Shown here one piece after another: positions 61,320 to 64,000 of a stretch of 64,000 bases of DNA. Numbering within the stretch: position 1 is the stretch's first letter; every line of letters begins with the position of its first letter. Below the pieces are notes generated by a model. It ran no database searches. It worked only from the letters and a program-made list of their open reading frames with translations, and was not told the origin of the DNA. The stretch is from assembly GCA_019415525.1 (NCBI GenBank), contig DXZA01000081.1:48454-112453 (forward strand). Reading direction: 5' to 3'. This DNA is from Tyzzerella sp. (GTDB lineage: Bacteria > Bacillota > Clostridia > Lachnospirales > Anaerotignaceae). Position numbers and translations under genes: made by a program.

Positions 61320-61616
61320 TTATTTCTTAGGTAATTCTATAACAGGTTTTGTTTTTGATTGTCTAAAAAGTACAAATCTATTTCCTATAACCTGTACAAC
61401 GTCAGAATGAGTTCTTCCTGCTATTGTTTCAGCAACTTCTCTTGCACCAAGAAGATTATTATCAAGAACGTTAGCTTTAATAAGTTCTCTTGCTTCAAGT
61501 GCATTGTCAATAGCCTCTGTAAGCTCTGGAGTTACACCTGCTTTTCCAACATGAAAAATTGTATCAATAGGATTTGCAAGACCTCTAAGATATGCTCTTT
61601 GTTTACTTGTTAACAT
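61320..61616 (-). CDS. yhbY: YhbY family RNA-binding protein (CRM domain)
   Basis: The 98-residue protein has the CRS1/YhbY pattern LTSKQRAYLRGLANPIDTIFHVGKAG and the later GRTHSDVVQVIGNRFVLFRQS. It binds ribosomal RNA and has been linked to 50S assembly. It commonly stands just before nadD in Firmicutes, as here (136 bp, with a terminator between). obgE, often its upstream neighbour, is not present. Confidence 0.94.
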   Translation of the reverse strand: MLTSKQRAYLRGLANPIDTIFHVGKAGVTPELTEAIDNALEARELIKANVLDNNLLGAREVAETIAGRTHSDVVQVIGNRFVLFRQSKTKPVIELPKK

Positions 61617-61708
61617 ATATTTTATCCTTTCTATAAATTATAACTGTTTTGCTCATCTAAATGATGATTTTACAATATTTTAAAGCATTTATCAACAGTA
61701 AAAATAAA

Positions 61709-61741
61709 AAAACAGTACAAATTATTAATTTATACCGTTTT
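61709..61741 (-). terminator. Terminator after the gate-domain transporter
   Basis: ACGGTATAAAT pairs with ATTTGTACTGT (two G-U) over AATTA, and TTTTTTT follows on the minus strand. Confidence 0.7.
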
Positions 61742-61748
61742 TTAATAT

Positions 61749-63086
61749 TTAAAATAGAATATGTGCAATAACTGCTATAATAGGTAATGTAATAATAGTT
61801 CTTTCAATAAATATTATAAACAAATTACCTAATGAAACAGGTATTTTACTACCCATAATTATACTTCCTATTTCAGACATATATATAAGCTGTGTAACAG
61901 ATGTTGCAGCTACAACAAATCTTGTAATTTCAGAATCTATTGTACTTGCCATTACAGAAGGAAGAAACATATCAGCAAAGCCTACTATAACTGTTTTTGA
62001 TGCTTCTGCCGCATTTGGTATATTAAGAAGCTCATAAAAAGGTATAAATGGCTTTCCAATCCAAGTAAATATAGGTGTATAATTTGCTATTATAAGAGCA
62101 ATAGTGCCCATTGCAAGTATAACCGGAAGTGTGCCAAACCACATATCAAATACATTTTCAAAACCTTCCACAAAAAATGCTTTTATACTTCTACTATATT
62201 TTGCTTTTTCCATAGCTTTTTCAAGTCCCCACATTGCTGGCGTATATCCTTTTGGTATATCTTCAACAAATACCTTTTCACCATTATATTCATCAGGTAT
62301 TCTAGAAAGAGGTGGAAGTTTTGGAACAATAATGGCAGCTACAACACCAGCAAAAGCAACTGTAAGATAAAATGGTATAAACATATGAGAAAGTCCAACC
62401 TGACTTATAACAACAAGACTAAATGTAATACTTACCGCTGAAAAAGTTGTTGCAATAACAGTAGCTTCTCTCTTGCTATAATACCCTTCTTCATACTGTT
62501 TTGATGTTAATAAAACACCAATAGAGCCATCTCCAAGCCAACTTGCAACACAATCTATTGCACTTCTTCCTGGAAGATTGAATAATGGACGCATAACTTT
62601 TATAAGTAATGCTCCAAAAAAGTCCAAAAGTCCAAAATTTAAAAGCAATGGAAGAAGTATACCTGCAAGAAAAAATACACATACAAGTATAGGCATAAGG
62701 TCATTTATTACAAGACCACCTGTTGCTTCTCCTATTATAAAATCAGGACCTATATTAAAATATATCATTGTAGCAAATACAAAACCTAAAATACGTATAA
62801 AAAACCATGATATTGAAGGTGAAAAAAGATTATCTAAAGGTCTTATCATCTTTATAGCTTTAAAAGAAAATATCTTATGCAATATTGTTATTACAGCACT
62901 AAAAGAAATAAGAATATATATTATTGTAAGTGATTTGTCGCCCATAAATTTAAGAAGACCATTTGCCATAACAGCAACAGGTATTGTAAGATTTCCATCA
63001 CTATGTACAGGTGTTACAAATAAAAATATTCCTATTAAAGATGGTATAAGAAATCTATAAAAATTTTTATTCTTAAGAATTTTCAT
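61749..63086 (-). CDS. YjiH-like gate-domain membrane transporter
   Basis: The 445-residue polytopic protein has about ten hydrophobic segments and two nucleoside-recognition (Gate) type regions. Typical stretches are RSAIDCVASWLGDGSIGVLLTS and VVGFADMFLPSVMAST. It matches the YjiH family related to spore maturation proteins A/B and nucleoside transporters; the substrate is unknown. It is monocistronic. The upstream 290 bases (63087-63380) are AT-rich, and I see only the phage-gene terminator there. Confidence 0.85.
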   Translation of the reverse strand: MKILKNKNFYRFLIPSLIGIFLFVTPVHSDGNLTIPVAVMANGLLKFMGDKSLTIIYILISFSAVITILHKIFSFKAIKMIRPLDNLFSPSISWFFIRILGFVFATMIYFNIGPDFIIGEATGGLVINDLMPILVCVFFLAGILLPLLLNFGLLDFFGALLIKVMRPLFNLPGRSAIDCVASWLGDGSIGVLLTSKQYEEGYYSKREATVIATTFSAVSITFSLVVISQVGLSHMFIPFYLTVAFAGVVAAIIVPKLPPLSRIPDEYNGEKVFVEDIPKGYTPAMWGLEKAMEKAKYSRSIKAFFVEGFENVFDMWFGTLPVILAMGTIALIIANYTPIFTWIGKPFIPFYELLNIPNAAEASKTVIVGFADMFLPSVMASTIDSEITRFVVAATSVTQLIYMSEIGSIIMGSKIPVSLGNLFIIFIERTIITLPIIAVIAHILF

Positions 63087-63325
63087 TACTTCCTCCTTAA
63101 TTATTAGTATATCGTTTTATTTTTAAAACACTTATAAAACTTTACATAAAAATATAAATATAGTCAATGGAAAAATGAATATTTTTGCATATTTTTAATT
63201 ATTTTTTTGTATTTTATTCAAAATATACAAAAATTGTATTTCAAAAATATGTTGTATAACATAATCTACTTACAATATATGTATAAAAAAATTTTATACA
63301 TGAATAGTTTTTACATTTTTTATAT

Positions 63326-63364
63326 AAAAAAGATATTCTTAAAAATATTATAAGAATATCTTTT
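63326..63364 (-). terminator. Terminator after the XkdX-like gene
   Basis: AAAGATATTCTTA pairs with TAAGAATATCTTT over an AT loop. It ends the phage-like gene block. Confidence 0.88.
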
Positions 63365-63380
63365 AACTAAATTATATTAC

Positions 63381-63524
63381 TTAAATTTCAGAAAAAGGAA
63401 AACCTGTTATTTCTTTAAATTCTTCTTCTGTTATTTTATTTAATATAACATATTTTCTAAGCTGGTCTTCTCTAACAAAATTCATTGTATATCTTTTTTT
63501 TAAAATTTCAAATAATTCACTCAT
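63381..63524 (-). CDS. XkdX family phage protein
   Basis: The 47-residue protein reads MSELFEILKKRYTMNFV followed by REDQLRKYVILNKITEEEF and KEITG. This is the XkdX pattern Y-x-x-x-x-V-x-x-x-Q-L-x-x-Y-V-x-x-x-x-I-T-x-E-E-(Y/F)-K-E-I-T-G, known from PBSX-like elements and tailed phages, where it is encoded at the end of the tail operon. Its start overlaps the stop of the preceding gene by one base. Function is unknown. Confidence 0.85.
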   Translation of the reverse strand: MSELFEILKKRYTMNFVREDQLRKYVILNKITEEEFKEITGFPFSEI

Positions 63525-63847
63525 TAATAAATACCTCCTTCAATCATAGCAAGTTCAATATCTGTAATCTGTTGACCTAGTATAGCTCTTTCTTCTTGAG
63601 CTTCAAAAAGAGCAATTTCTATGTCTGTTTGTTTTTGACCTATAATTTCTAAAGGATTTTCATAATCATATACTTTATTTTTCCAAATATCACTCCAAAT
63701 ATTATTTTCAAAATCATATTTTCTACCAACAAAACTTGTATCATAACAATCAATAGGAATACAGTATGGATTACTCTTAAAGTTTCCTTCTGAATAAGAA
63801 GAAATTCCTATACAATATCCTTCAAAATCAATATTAGCAAAATACAT
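63524..63847 (-). CDS. Phage tail-associated protein with short C-terminal repeat
   Basis: The 107-residue protein has an N-terminal part without recognised domain (FANIDFEGYCIGISSYSEGNF) and two related C-terminal segments, GQKQTDIEIALFEAQEE and GQQITDIELAMIEGG. Proteins with such helical endings often precede XkdX in clostridial tail operons, so a tail-fibre or base-plate accessory role is likely. AGGAGGG lies ten bases before the ATG. It is translationally coupled to the XkdX gene. Confidence 0.7.
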   Translation of the reverse strand: MYFANIDFEGYCIGISSYSEGNFKSNPYCIPIDCYDTSFVGRKYDFENNIWSDIWKNKVYDYENPLEIIGQKQTDIEIALFEAQEERAILGQQITDIELAMIEGGIY

Positions 63848-63863
63848 ATGTACATTTCCCTCC

Positions 63864-64000
63864 TTAATAAAACTCTATAACTTGCCAAGTACATCGAGGC
63901 ACTATAAGACCTGTTGTATTATTTGATAAAGGATTTAATTTACCACCATAGACTCTTACTGTCTCACAATCTATAAGCTCTCCTATAGAACAGCAAAAAC
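63864..64000 (-). CDS. C-terminal fragment of a phage-like gene, cut by the window edge
   Basis: The frame is open from the right edge to TAA at 63866-63864 and encodes about 45 residues, including GELIDCETVRVYGG and GLIVPRCTWQVIEFY. It is 16 bp upstream of the next tail-like gene on the same strand, so it is probably another structural gene of the same operon. Too little is visible for identification. Confidence 0.6.
   Translation of the reverse strand, partial: FCCSIGELIDCETVRVYGGKLNPLSNNTTGLIVPRCTWQVIEFY

Noticed and set aside
1..64000. CRISPR arrays, tRNA or rRNA genes
   Set aside because: I saw no regularly spaced repeats and no tRNA or rRNA signatures on either strand.

Overview
The window is about 64 kb of very AT-rich DNA with short intergenic gaps, strong Shine-Dalgarno sites (AGGAGG-like), many hairpin-plus-T-tract terminators and a gene content typical of an anaerobic low-GC Firmicute. 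Evidence for this includes the anaerobic ribonucleotide reductase pair, a four-subunit 2-oxoacid:ferredoxin oxidoreductase, Bcd/EtfAB, a glmS ribozyme, an IspH-S1 fusion, and the xseAB-ispA-tlyA-nadK-argR-recN cluster. A Lachnospirales or related clostridial genome is the best guess (inference from gene order and composition; no rRNA or tRNA is present in the window). Most genes lie on the minus strand.

Layout. 1-7.7 kb: a long minus-strand housekeeping operon (Asp23 protein, nusB, xseA, xseB, ispA, a divergent PAP2 protein, tlyA, nadK, argR, recN). 7.8-12.4 kb: a sodium-dependent transporter, dut and nrdD-nrdG. 12.7-16.3 kb: a Cys-rich DUF1540 protein, a jelly-roll protein, the iscR-nifS-nifU Fe-S cluster operon with flanking operator-like sites, and an XRE regulator. 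16.4-21.1 kb: etfA, etfB and two paralogous acyl-CoA dehydrogenases. The bcd-etfB-etfA operon is preceded by a roughly 230-nt structured leader that ends in a perfect intrinsic terminator directly before the bcd ribosome-binding site. I recognise no known riboswitch class in it, and it is the best candidate for an undescribed system here. 21.3-28.5 kb: thpR, thrC, a ferredoxin-nitroreductase, a YgiQ radical SAM protein, an RsmF-type rRNA methyltransferase and a flavin reductase-like protein. 28.5-28.8 kb: a 221-bp hairpin-rich insertion between two exact copies of a terminator. 28.8-32.3 kb: an ECF sigma/anti-sigma operon with two membrane proteins, a phosphoesterase and a (p)ppGpp synthetase. 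32.4-39.8 kb: ptsI, ptsH and the mannitol genes mtlD, mtlA and mtlR. 40.1-42.9 kb: an orphan protein, glmS with its self-cleaving ribozyme, and a tiny secreted peptide gene. 43-47.5 kb: a DUF362 ferredoxin protein and the por operon. 47.5-53.1 kb: a PNPOx-like protein, homoserine dehydrogenase, an amidohydrolase, an amino-acid permease and a glycosyltransferase. 53.2-63.1 kb: ispH-S1, plsC, cmk, aroH, a flavoprotein, a phosphatase, rluB, rsfS, a nadD-yqeK fusion, yhbY and a gate-domain transporter. 63.4-64 kb: the 3' end of a phage-tail-like gene block (XkdX and neighbours), so a prophage or tailocin continues to the right.

How it works together. Por, Bcd/EtfAB and the ferredoxin proteins point to ferredoxin-based fermentation with acyl-CoA as electron sink. 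The isc operon supplies the Fe-S clusters these enzymes need, and the mtl and PTS genes feed mannitol into glycolysis. The remainder is mostly core information processing, envelope and isoprenoid metabolism.
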